A DNA stretch of 64,000 nt from Vulcanimicrobium winogradskyi (GTDB lineage: Bacteria; Vulcanimicrobiota; Vulcanimicrobiia; Vulcanimicrobiales; Vulcanimicrobiaceae). The position numbers were made by a program, and so were the translations under genes. Position 1 is the stretch's first letter; the number at the start of each line of letters is the position of its first letter. Below are positions 1 through 6,861 of the stretch, piece by piece. Below the pieces are notes generated by a model, which had not been told where the DNA came from, searched no databases, and worked only from the letters and a program-made list of their open reading frames with translations. The stretch covers positions 62,001-126,000 of the forward strand of contig PLDA01000004.1 of NCBI GenBank assembly GCA_003134965.1. The letters run 5' to 3'.

Positions 1-1
1 C

Positions 2-724
2 GGCGGGACGGCTCCGCCGCGCTCGCTGATCGAGGCGTTCGAGGTGAAGTACGGCGTGTGCGTGATGAACGCGTGGGGGATGACCGAGACGAGCCCGGCC
101 TGCACGTTCGGTACGCCAAAACCGCAGCACGACGTGCTGCCGCAGCGGGTCGACTACAAGACGCATGCGGGGCGCTGCCTGTTCGGCGTCGAGATGCGCA
201 TCGTCGACGACGCCGGCGCGTCGCTGCCGTTCGACGGTGTCGCGCAGGGCGAGATCCACGTTCGCGGCCCGTGGATCGCATCCGGATACTTCGAGGACGC
301 CGAAGCGACCGAACGCGGCGTGACGGACGACGGCTGGCTGCGGACCGGCGACATCGCGTCGATCGACGCCGACGGCTACGTGACGATCCGCGACCGCGCG
401 AAGGACGTGATCAAGTCCGGCGGCGAGTGGATCAGCTCGATCGATCTCGAGAACATCGCGGTCGCACACCCCGACGTGGCCGAGGCGGCGGCGATCGGCG
501 TGCCGCATCCCACCTGGTCGGAACGGCCGGTGCTGTTCGTCGTCGCGAAGGCGGGGCGGCAGGTCGAGGAACCGGCGATTCTCGCCTTTCTGCATGGCCG
601 CGTCGCGAAGTGGTCGATCCCCGACCGGGTGATCGTCGTCGAAGAGCTGCCGCATACCGCGACCGGAAAGGTCTCGAAGCGAACGCTGCGCGAGCGCTAC
701 TCTTCGTACTCGTCCGATCCCTGA
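2..724 (+). CDS. Fatty-acyl-CoA ligase (AMP-binding family), C-terminal part
   Basis: The frame is open from base 2, so the gene enters from the left edge; 240 residues are visible. It should activate a fatty acid to acyl-AMP and then to acyl-CoA in the cytosol. Visible family motifs in order: GGTAPPRSLIEAFE, WGMTETSP (adenylate-binding loop), TGDIASIDADGY with the ribose-binding Asp, RDRAKDVIKSGGEWIS (hinge), and the C-terminal catalytic Lys in HTATGKVSKR. The pattern fits medium/long-chain (AlkK or FadD-like) enzymes; the exact chain length cannot be read from this fragment. No functional link to the carbonic anhydrase downstream is apparent. Confidence 0.9.
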   Translation, partial: GGTAPPRSLIEAFEVKYGVCVMNAWGMTETSPACTFGTPKPQHDVLPQRVDYKTHAGRCLFGVEMRIVDDAGASLPFDGVAQGEIHVRGPWIASGYFEDAEATERGVTDDGWLRTGDIASIDADGYVTIRDRAKDVIKSGGEWISSIDLENIAVAHPDVAEAAAIGVPHPTWSERPVLFVVAKAGRQVEEPAILAFLHGRVAKWSIPDRVIVVEELPHTATGKVSKRTLRERYSSYSSDP

Positions 725-730
725 ATCCAG

Positions 731-850
731 ATGAACGACTGGATATCCCGACTGCGCGACCGCGCTCGCGGTGTGACCGCAGATCCCGCGTGCGCGTTCT
801 CGGCATGGGATTACGCGCGGCAACGGTGCGCGGAGATTCTCTCTCCCTGA
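731..850 (+). CDS. Possible 39-codon small gene, unknown
   Basis: An ATG six bases after the ligase stop opens a 39-codon frame that begins MNDWISRLRDRARG and ends CAEILSP. It fills most of the 163-base gap before the carbonic anhydrase. Trp, Cys and Tyr content is protein-like, but no Shine-Dalgarno sequence is seen and the family is not recognised. It may be noncoding. Confidence 0.2.
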   Translation: MNDWISRLRDRARGVTADPACAFSAWDYARQRCAEILSP

Positions 851-887
851 CCGAGGGAATGCGCGCGTCCCGGCCAAGAGCAGGCGC

Positions 888-1388
888 GTGCCCCGCGAAC
901 GCTCCATCACCGACGAGCTGCTCTATGAGTCGCAACTGCACGCCGCGCGTTTCGGCGGCCCGCGTCCGGTCGTCCCCGCGAAGCATCTCGCGATCGTCTC
1001 GTGCATGGACTCGCGGATCGACGTCTTCGACCTTTTCGGCCTGGCGATCGGCGATGCGCACGTCATCCGCAACGCGGGTGGGATCGTCACCGACGACGTG
1101 CTCCGTTCGCTCGTCCTGTCGCAGCGCGTGCTGCGGACGCGCGAGGTCGTGCTCGTCTACCATACGGACTGCGGGCTGCAGCAGATTCGTGAGGACGAGT
1201 TTCGCGCGCACCTGCTCGCCGAGACCGGCGAGGAGCCGCCATACGCGTTCGGTGCCTTCACCGACGTCGACGACGCGGTGCGGCACGCACTGGCGCGCGT
1301 CCGGGGGCACGCCTTCCTCCCGCATCGCGACCACGTGCGCGGTTTCGTGTACGTCGTCGAGACGGGGATCCTGCGCGAGGTGAGCTGA
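888..1388 (+). CDS. Beta-class carbonic anhydrase
   Basis: A 166-residue protein, short for the class and resembling the compact type with a minimal N-terminal arm. It interconverts CO2 and bicarbonate. The zinc ligands are visible as Cys39 in SCMDSR and His92/Cys95 in YHTDCG; the catalytic Asp41-Arg43 pair is intact. The start is GTG in GTGCCCCGC; no in-frame alternative aligns better with the family N terminus. It is followed by a 25-codon frame of doubtful status and then an SDR gene. The compact size means the quaternary state cannot be guessed. Confidence 0.92.
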   Translation: MPRERSITDELLYESQLHAARFGGPRPVVPAKHLAIVSCMDSRIDVFDLFGLAIGDAHVIRNAGGIVTDDVLRSLVLSQRVLRTREVVLVYHTDCGLQQIREDEFRAHLLAETGEEPPYAFGAFTDVDDAVRHALARVRGHAFLPHRDHVRGFVYVVETGILREVS

Positions 1389-1475
1389 TGGCCTCGACCA
1401 AACCGTATGCGGCCAAGGCGCTCGCCGCGCGCATCGGCGAAGGGCACCCGCAGCGCCGGACGTAACGGGCCGAGT

Positions 1476-2267
1476 ATGCCGAGCAACGGGCGCGTCGCCG
1501 TCGTCGCCGGGGCGTCCGGCGGGATCGGAACGGCGACGGTGCGAGCACTTTTAGCCGAGGGGATGGCGGTCGCGCTGGCCGCGCCGCAAGACGCGCTGCT
1601 CGACGCGCTCGCGCGCGAGGTCGAGCCGTTCGGTGAACGCGCGCTGATCGTCCCGACCGACATCACGCAGCGGGCGGAGGTCGACGCGCTGGTCGCCCGC
1701 GCGCTGGTGCGGTTCGGCCGCGTCGACGTGCTCGCGAACGTCGCAGGGATCGGCTCCAGCCCGTCGTTCTGCGACAGCACCGATGCGGAGATCGAGCGCG
1801 TCCTCGCGGTGAACCTGCTCGGGGCGGCACGGTTGATGCACGCCGTGCTGCCGATCATGAAAGCGCAGCGCCGCGGCGCGATCGTCAACGTCGGATCGGT
1901 CGCCGGCGAGGCCGGCATCATGGGGATCTACTCGGCCTCGAAGTTCGGCTTGCGCGGCCTCAGCGACAGCGTGCGGCGCGAGGTGCGCAGCTTCAACATC
2001 GGCGTCACGCTGATCGAGCCGGGCTTCGTGCGCACCACCATGAACCCGGCGATGTCGAACCTGCCGGGTCCGGAGGTCGTCGCCGAGGCGATCGTCGCGG
2101 CGATCGGGCGGCCGCGGCGCTCGCACATCGTCCCGGCGGCGTACCGGCTTCCGGTGTTCCTGGTGAAGACGTTCCCGGGCTTCACCGACCTCGTGTTCGG
2201 CAACGCGCGCGTGCAGCGCCGGCTCAATCGCGACGCGCGCGCAGAGCGCAACGGTTCCGGCTCGTGA
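1476..2267 (+). CDS. Short-chain dehydrogenase/reductase
   Basis: A 263-residue classical SDR using NAD(P)H. The nucleotide-binding glycine motif is AGASGGIG near residues 11-18, the NAG-type motif reads NVAG, the catalytic Ser lies in VNVGSVAG, and YSASK carries the catalytic Tyr and Lys. The ATG at 1476 is chosen because it puts the Rossmann strand VAVVAG at residue 7; a longer in-frame start at 1407 would add a basic, non-homologous extension. It overlaps the next SDR by four bases (GTGA), so the two are probably translated together. The substrate is not predictable. Confidence 0.9.
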   Translation: MPSNGRVAVVAGASGGIGTATVRALLAEGMAVALAAPQDALLDALAREVEPFGERALIVPTDITQRAEVDALVARALVRFGRVDVLANVAGIGSSPSFCDSTDAEIERVLAVNLLGAARLMHAVLPIMKAQRRGAIVNVGSVAGEAGIMGIYSASKFGLRGLSDSVRREVRSFNIGVTLIEPGFVRTTMNPAMSNLPGPEVVAEAIVAAIGRPRRSHIVPAAYRLPVFLVKTFPGFTDLVFGNARVQRRLNRDARAERNGSGS

Positions 2268-3112
2268 GCGAACGCCGGCGCGAGGCGGTCGTGGTCACCG
2301 GCGCGTCGAGCGGGATCGGCGCCGACGTCGCCTCGCTGCTCGCGCACCAAGGGTTTCTCGCTTTTGCCGGGGTTCGCAACGACGCCGATGCCGCGCGCGT
2401 CGCGACGCTGCACGAGCACGTCCGGCCGCTGCGGCTCGACGTGACCGACCCGGCCTCGGTCGACGAGGCGGCGCAAACGGTCGCGACGAGCGGCCACGTG
2501 CTGCGCGCCCTGGTCGGAAACGCCGGGGTTGCGGTCGCCGGGCCGCTCGAGTTCCTGCCCGTCGACCAGCTGCGGCGGCAGTTCGAGATCAACGTCTTCG
2601 GCGCGCTCGCGGTCGCGCAGGCGTTTCTGCCGCAGCTGCGCGTCTCGCGCGGGCGGCTGATCTTCGTCGGCTCGATCTCCGGCCGGCTCTCGGTGCCGTT
2701 CATCGCGCCCTACAGCGCGTCGAAGTTCGCGCTCCGTGCGCTCGCGGACGCGATGCGCGTCGAGCTGGCGCCGGCGGGGATCGCGGTCTCGCTGGTCGAG
2801 CCCGGATCGGTGAAGACGCCGATCTGGCAGAAGGGTCGCGACGCGCGGGAAGCGCTGCTCGCGAGCCTGCCGCCCAAGGCGCTCGAGTACTACGCGCGGC
2901 AGATCGACGCGGTGTTCGCGCAGACCGCACGCGAGGAGCGTGCCGCGATGCCGGTGCGCGACGTCAGCCGCGCGGTGCTCCGCGCGATCACGGCGCGCAA
3001 GCCGAAGGCGAGCTATCTGCTCGGCGGGGCGGCGCGTGCCGGAAGCATCGTCGCGCTGCTCCCAGCCGCGTTGCGCGACCGGGCGCTGCGCTCATCGATG
3101 CGGTTACCCTAA
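2264..3112 (+). CDS. Short-chain dehydrogenase/reductase, second of a tandem pair
   Basis: A 282-residue classical SDR starting with a GTG that overlaps the stop of the previous SDR. The cofactor motif is TGASSGIG, followed by GNAG (NNAG equivalent), the catalytic Ser in VGSISG and YSASK for the Tyr/Lys pair. The C terminus is longer than in the neighbour and may form a substrate lid. It shares only family-level similarity with the upstream SDR, so this is a paired operon rather than an obvious recent duplication. Its stop overlaps the convergent PPK2 gene by four bases. Confidence 0.9.
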   Translation: MSERRREAVVVTGASSGIGADVASLLAHQGFLAFAGVRNDADAARVATLHEHVRPLRLDVTDPASVDEAAQTVATSGHVLRALVGNAGVAVAGPLEFLPVDQLRRQFEINVFGALAVAQAFLPQLRVSRGRLIFVGSISGRLSVPFIAPYSASKFALRALADAMRVELAPAGIAVSLVEPGSVKTPIWQKGRDAREALLASLPPKALEYYARQIDAVFAQTAREERAAMPVRDVSRAVLRAITARKPKASYLLGGAARAGSIVALLPAALRDRALRSSMRLP

Positions 3113-3948
3113 CTCTTCGCGGCGGCCGCCGCGTCGTGATACTTGCGCTGCATCTCTTTGAGGTCGACGCTGGGCTTCGGATACTTCATGCCGAGGTCGT
3201 CGAGCGCGTCGGTGACGATCCGCGCGACCGCGAGGTTACGGAACCACTTGTGGTTCGCCGGGATCACGAACCACGGCGCGCGCCGCGTGCTCGTCCGCTC
3301 GAGCGCGTCCTCGAAGGCTTTGCGATAGTCGTCCCAGTAGGCGCGTTCGGCGTAATCGGCATCGCTGATCTTCCACTGCTTGCGCGGGTCCTCGAGCCGC
3401 GCCTCGAACCGCCGCAACTGCTCGTCCGGGCTGATGTGCAGGTAGAACTTCAGGATGAGCGTCCCGGCTTGCACGAGGTTCTTCTCGAACTCGTTGATGC
3501 GGTCGAACCGCTTTTCGATCGTCTCCTTCGGAACGGCGTGGTGAACGCGCGTGACGAGCACGTCCTCGTAGTGCGAACGGTTGAAGATCGTGATCCGGCC
3601 GCGGCCCGGCGTCGCGGCGTGGATGCGCCAGAGGAAGTCGTGCGCCGCCTCCTCGGCGGTCGGGACCTTGAAGGCGTGCACGCTCGCGCCTTGCGGGTTC
3701 AGCGCCCCGAACACGTGCCGCACCGTCCCGTCCTTGCCGCCGGCGTCCGGCGCCTGGAGCACGATCAGCAGTGAACGCTCGTTCTCCGCGTACAGCCGGT
3801 ACTGCAGCTTCGTGAGGCGCGCGAGGTCCTCGGCGATGGTGGCCTGCGCCTCGTCTTCGCTCCCGTGGTTCCCGGTATCGGAGGCGTCGATCGCGTCGAG
3901 CCGGACGCGGCTTCCCGGCTCGACGAGGAACGTGCGGCGGAGGCTCAC
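3109..3948 (-). CDS. ppk2: Polyphosphate:nucleotide phosphotransferase (PPK2 family)
   Basis: A 279-residue PPK2-type kinase that moves phosphate between polyphosphate and nucleotides. The Walker A loop is APDAGGKDG, followed by the conserved segment from VRHVFGALNPQG, the lid motif FNRSHYEDV and the DR-type Walker B region. Length and the single domain fit the one-domain PPK2 enzymes that phosphorylate NMP or NDP with polyphosphate. Which nucleotide is used cannot be told from sequence. The gene stands alone on the minus strand and ends tail to tail with the SDR pair. Confidence 0.92.
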   Translation of the reverse strand: MSLRRTFLVEPGSRVRLDAIDASDTGNHGSEDEAQATIAEDLARLTKLQYRLYAENERSLLIVLQAPDAGGKDGTVRHVFGALNPQGASVHAFKVPTAEEAAHDFLWRIHAATPGRGRITIFNRSHYEDVLVTRVHHAVPKETIEKRFDRINEFEKNLVQAGTLILKFYLHISPDEQLRRFEARLEDPRKQWKISDADYAERAYWDDYRKAFEDALERTSTRRAPWFVIPANHKWFRNLAVARIVTDALDDLGMKYPKPSVDLKEMQRKYHDAAAAAKS

Positions 3949-4107
3949 TGGACCATCGAGGGATCGGCCATCCTCGTCCGTTCGCCGCCGGGGGCGGTTC
4001 CCTTGGGGTGGCTACCGCCACCTCGGTCTCCTGGCGCTAGCGGGGGTGGTATCGGGGCACCCTTCGTGGTATCATCGCCGTTGCTGCCTCCGCGCAGTGC
4101 CGCACCG

Positions 4108-4130
4108 CCCTTCGACAAGCTCAGGATGAC
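4108..4130 (+). repeat. Dispersed CTTCGAC-N2-GCTCAG repeat, copy 1
   Basis: Reads CCCTTCGACAAGCTCAGG followed by ATGAC. This is the best conserved of four copies in the window and the only intergenic one. The others are at 14751, 38697 and 42163 (inverted). It sits between the head-to-head PPK2 and rpsR genes. Confidence 0.75.
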
Positions 4131-4149
4131 AGAAGGACGGTTCGGGGTC

Positions 4150-4200
4150 GTGGCGCTTTCGGGCGCCACGTGTGTAGGGCGGGACCTGTCCCGCCGTTTT
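4150..4200 (+). terminator. Two adjacent GC-rich hairpins, the second terminator-like
   Basis: In the 284-base gap before rpsR there is a perfect 7-bp hairpin (GTGGCGC at 4150-4156 with GCGCCAC at 4163-4169), then a perfect 8-bp hairpin (GGCGGGAC at 4178-4185 with GTCCCGCC at 4188-4195) followed by GTTTT. The second looks like an intrinsic terminator but could equally be a mobile palindromic repeat or a 5' UTR structure of the ribosomal operon. An extended -10 element TGGTATCAT lies upstream at 4067-4075, so the hairpins could be inside the rpsR leader. Confidence 0.45.
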
Positions 4201-4232
4201 CCACCTACATCATCACGAGGTTCACCCCACCG

Positions 4233-4487
4233 ATGGCTGCTCCCAAAGGCAAGCGCGCTTCGGCGAAAAAAGATCGCCGCCCCAAGCGCAAAGTCTGCAC
4301 GTTCTGCGCGGAACGACTGCACGATCTCGACTACAAAGACACAACCCGGCTGCGGAAGTACATCAGCGAGCGCGGGAAGATTCTGCCGCGCCGCATCTCC
4401 GGCAACTGCGCCTCGCACCAGCGCGCGCTGACCACCGCGGTGAAACGCGCCCGCGTCATCGCGCTTCTCCCCTTCGTGGTTCAGTAG
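4233..4487 (+). CDS. rpsR: Small ribosomal subunit protein bS18
   Basis: An 84-residue basic protein of the 30S platform that pairs with bS6. The N-terminal lysine-rich tail is followed by the CXXC-bearing VCTFCAERL segment, then YKDTTRLRKYISERGKI and the GNCASHQR core. The CXXC form is the zinc-binding type. The ATG at 4233 gives the usual bS18 length; an in-frame upstream start at 4170 would add 21 non-homologous residues. It is followed ten bases later by rplI. The usual rpsF-ssb partners are not directly upstream here. Confidence 0.97.
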   Translation: MAAPKGKRASAKKDRRPKRKVCTFCAERLHDLDYKDTTRLRKYISERGKILPRRISGNCASHQRALTTAVKRARVIALLPFVVQ

Positions 4488-4497
4488 GAGCGCCGCA

Positions 4498-4947
4498 GTG
4501 AAGGTCATTCTCACCGGCGATGTCAAGCCGCTCGGCACGCGCGGCACCGTAGTCGAAGTCAAGGACGGCTTCGCGAACAACTACCTGTTTCCGCAGCAGC
4601 TCGCGGTCGTCGCGACGCCCGGCGCGATGAAGCAGCTCGAGCAGCAGCAGCACGCCAAGAAGCGTAAGCAGGCAGAGGAAGTCGCGAACGCCCAGGATGT
4701 CGCGCAGACGCTCGAGGACGCCGTGATCCGCGTCTCGGCGAAGGCCGGCGGAAACGGACGCCTGTTCGGCACCGTCACCAATGCCCAGGTCGCCGAAGCG
4801 CTCCACGAGCAGCTCGGCGTCTCGATCGACCGCCACAAGATCGAGATGAAGGACGGCATCAAGGCGCTCGGGACCTATCCGGTCGAGATCCGGCTCGGCA
4901 ACAACGTGATCGCTAAGTCCGCGGTGCAGGTCGTCGCGCTGAAGTAA
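4498..4947 (+). CDS. rplI: Large ribosomal subunit protein bL9
   Basis: A 149-residue protein with the standard two-domain L9 layout. The N-terminal rRNA-binding domain begins MKVILTGDVKPLG and contains the GFANNYLFP signature. A long helix rich in Gln, Lys and Ala follows, then the C-terminal domain ending in SAVQVVALK. It starts with GTG. The ribosome binding site AGGAG overlaps the rpsR stop, indicating coupling. The next gene starts at the base after its stop. Confidence 0.97.
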   Translation: MKVILTGDVKPLGTRGTVVEVKDGFANNYLFPQQLAVVATPGAMKQLEQQQHAKKRKQAEEVANAQDVAQTLEDAVIRVSAKAGGNGRLFGTVTNAQVAEALHEQLGVSIDRHKIEMKDGIKALGTYPVEIRLGNNVIAKSAVQVVALK

Positions 4948-6861
4948 GTGCGACTGAGCGCAGACGAGAAGACTCGCCGCGAAATCGCGGCACTCTTCGA
5001 CGTCCTCACGGACGCGCTGGGGACCGAGAAGGTCGTCATGCGCGCCGGGAAGCTCGGTACCCTCAAGGAGATGCGTTCGCAGGCGATCCCCGATCGCTTG
5101 CTGGCGCTCCAGCGGCTCGTGTTCGAAGACCCGTCGCTCGAGACGCGTCCGGCCAAGGCGCAATACAAGAAAGTGATCGGCGAGATCGAGGACAAGCTCG
5201 CCGATCTGATCGCGCACCGCACCGTCGGCGATCAGCTCGAGGCGAAGATCAACGCCAAGATGGTGCAGCGCCATCAGGAGTATCTGCGCGAGCTGAAGCT
5301 CGAGGCGCTGCGCGAGGAGACGGGTCCGGAGACGCCGGCGACGCAGAAGCGGCTGCGCGAGCTCGAAGCGCTCGATGCGCGCGGTCTCGCCCGCGCGGCG
5401 CTGGACGTGCTGCGGCCGAAGCGGCTCGATCAGGTCGTCGGCCAGGAACCGGCGATCAAGGCGCTCATCGCCAAGCTGGCCTCGCCGTACCCGCAGCACG
5501 TGATCCTCTACGGGCCGCCCGGCGTCGGCAAGACGACGGTCGCGCGGCTCGCGCTCGAGCTGGCGAAGGCGCGGCCGCACGCGCCGTTCTCCGCCGCCGC
5601 GCCGTTCGTCGAGGCGGCCGGGACGACGCTGCGCTGGGACGATCGCGAGACCACGAACCCGCTGCTGGGCAGCGTGCACGACCCGATCTATCAGGGCGCG
5701 CGGCGCGACTTCGCCGACAGCGCGGTCCCGGAGCCCAAGCTCGGGCTGGTCACACGCGCGCACGGCGGCGTCCTCTTCATCGACGAGATCGGCGAGATGG
5801 ATCCGGCGATGCAGACGCGGCTGCTCAAAGTGCTCGAGGACAAGCGCGTCACGTTCGAGTCGTCGTACTACGACGAACACGACCCGAACGTCCCCGCCTA
5901 CGTGAAGAAGCTGTTTCGGGACGGGGCTCCGGCCGACTTCGTGCTGATCGGCGCGACGACGCGCGATCCGGAGGCGATCGACGCGGCGATCCGCTCGCGC
6001 TGCGCCGCGGTCTACTTCGAGCCGCTCACGCAGGCGGAGGTCGCGCGCATCGTCGTCGAAGCGGCCCAGCGCCTCGGCGCCAAGATCAGCCGGCGCGTCG
6101 CCGACCTCGTCGCTTCCTACACGATCGAGGGCCGCAAGGCGGTGCAGATCCTTGCCGATGCCTACGGACACGCTCTCGAGCGCGCCGGCGGCACGCGCGG
6201 CGCCGCGGTGCGCGAAGAGGACGTGCTGGAGGTGGTGCAGGCCGGGCGCATCGTGCAGCACAGCCCGACACGCGCTCGCCGGGCGCGCGAGATCGGCAAG
6301 GCGCACGGTCTGGGCGTGATCCAGTACGTCGGCTCGATCGTCGAGATCGAGGCGGCTGCGTTCGCCGCGCGCGAGAAGCTCAAGGGGACCGTCCGCTTCA
6401 ACGACACCGCCGGCTCGATGGCGCGCGACGCGGTCTTCAACGCGACCTCGGTGATCCGCGCGGTCGCCGGGATCGACCCCGCCGAGCACGACCTGCACGT
6501 CAACGTGGTCGGCGGCGGGAACATCGACGGTCCGTCCGCCGGGCTCGCCTTCTTCCTGGCGCTCTACAGCGCGCTCGTGCGAGCGCCCCTGCCCCAGGAC
6601 GTCGCCGTGACCGGCGAGGTGTCGCTGGCCGGTAACGTGCGTGCGATCGGTGGGATTGTGGAGAAATTGTACGCCGCGCGCCAGGCCGGCATGAGAGCGA
6701 TTCTCGTTCCGCGCGAGAACGCGCGCGAAATCGACGCGACGCCAGAGGGGATCGAGGTGATCGCCGTCGGAACCGTGATGGAAGCGCTCGCCGCTCTGGG
6801 CGTGCGCGTTCCGGCGCCGCCTGCGCTGCGCGCCCGCACTCATCCGAAAGCTGCCCGGTGA
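4948..6861 (+). CDS. Lon-family ATP-dependent protease, LonB/LonC type
   Basis: A 637-residue AAA+ serine protease without the large LonA N domain. A helical N-terminal region (about 1-150) precedes the AAA+ module. Walker A GPPGVGKT is at 189-196, Walker B LFIDEIGEMD around 276-285. The proteolytic domain has Ser530 in GPSAG and Lys573 in GIVEKLY as the dyad. Both halves look active, unlike the ATPase-dead LonC-like proteins known from some thermophiles. Related LonB/LonC proteins in Firmicutes are tied to sporulation; here it sits between ribosomal protein and helicase genes, suggesting a housekeeping role. GTG start directly abutting the rplI stop; its stop overlaps dnaB by four bases. Confidence 0.88.
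   Translation: MRLSADEKTRREIAALFDVLTDALGTEKVVMRAGKLGTLKEMRSQAIPDRLLALQRLVFEDPSLETRPAKAQYKKVIGEIEDKLADLIAHRTVGDQLEAKINAKMVQRHQEYLRELKLEALREETGPETPATQKRLRELEALDARGLARAALDVLRPKRLDQVVGQEPAIKALIAKLASPYPQHVILYGPPGVGKTTVARLALELAKARPHAPFSAAAPFVEAAGTTLRWDDRETTNPLLGSVHDPIYQGARRDFADSAVPEPKLGLVTRAHGGVLFIDEIGEMDPAMQTRLLKVLEDKRVTFESSYYDEHDPNVPAYVKKLFRDGAPADFVLIGATTRDPEAIDAAIRSRCAAVYFEPLTQAEVARIVVEAAQRLGAKISRRVADLVASYTIEGRKAVQILADAYGHALERAGGTRGAAVREEDVLEVVQAGRIVQHSPTRARRAREIGKAHGLGVIQYVGSIVEIEAAAFAAREKLKGTVRFNDTAGSMARDAVFNATSVIRAVAGIDPAEHDLHVNVVGGGNIDGPSAGLAFFLALYSALVRAPLPQDVAVTGEVSLAGNVRAIGGIVEKLYAARQAGMRAILVPRENAREIDATPEGIEVIAVGTVMEALAALGVRVPAPPALRARTHPKAAR

Noticed and set aside
1388..1465. A 25-codon frame overlapping the carbonic anhydrase stop
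   Set aside because: The ATG overlap (TGATG) is suggestive, but the frame is very short, lacks its own ribosome site and has no recognisable product.
4456..6843. A 795-codon open frame on the minus strand opposite the Lon-like gene
   Set aside because: It is rich in Arg, Asp and His with no domain; it mirrors the high-GC third positions of the real gene, whose AAA+ and protease motifs are clear.
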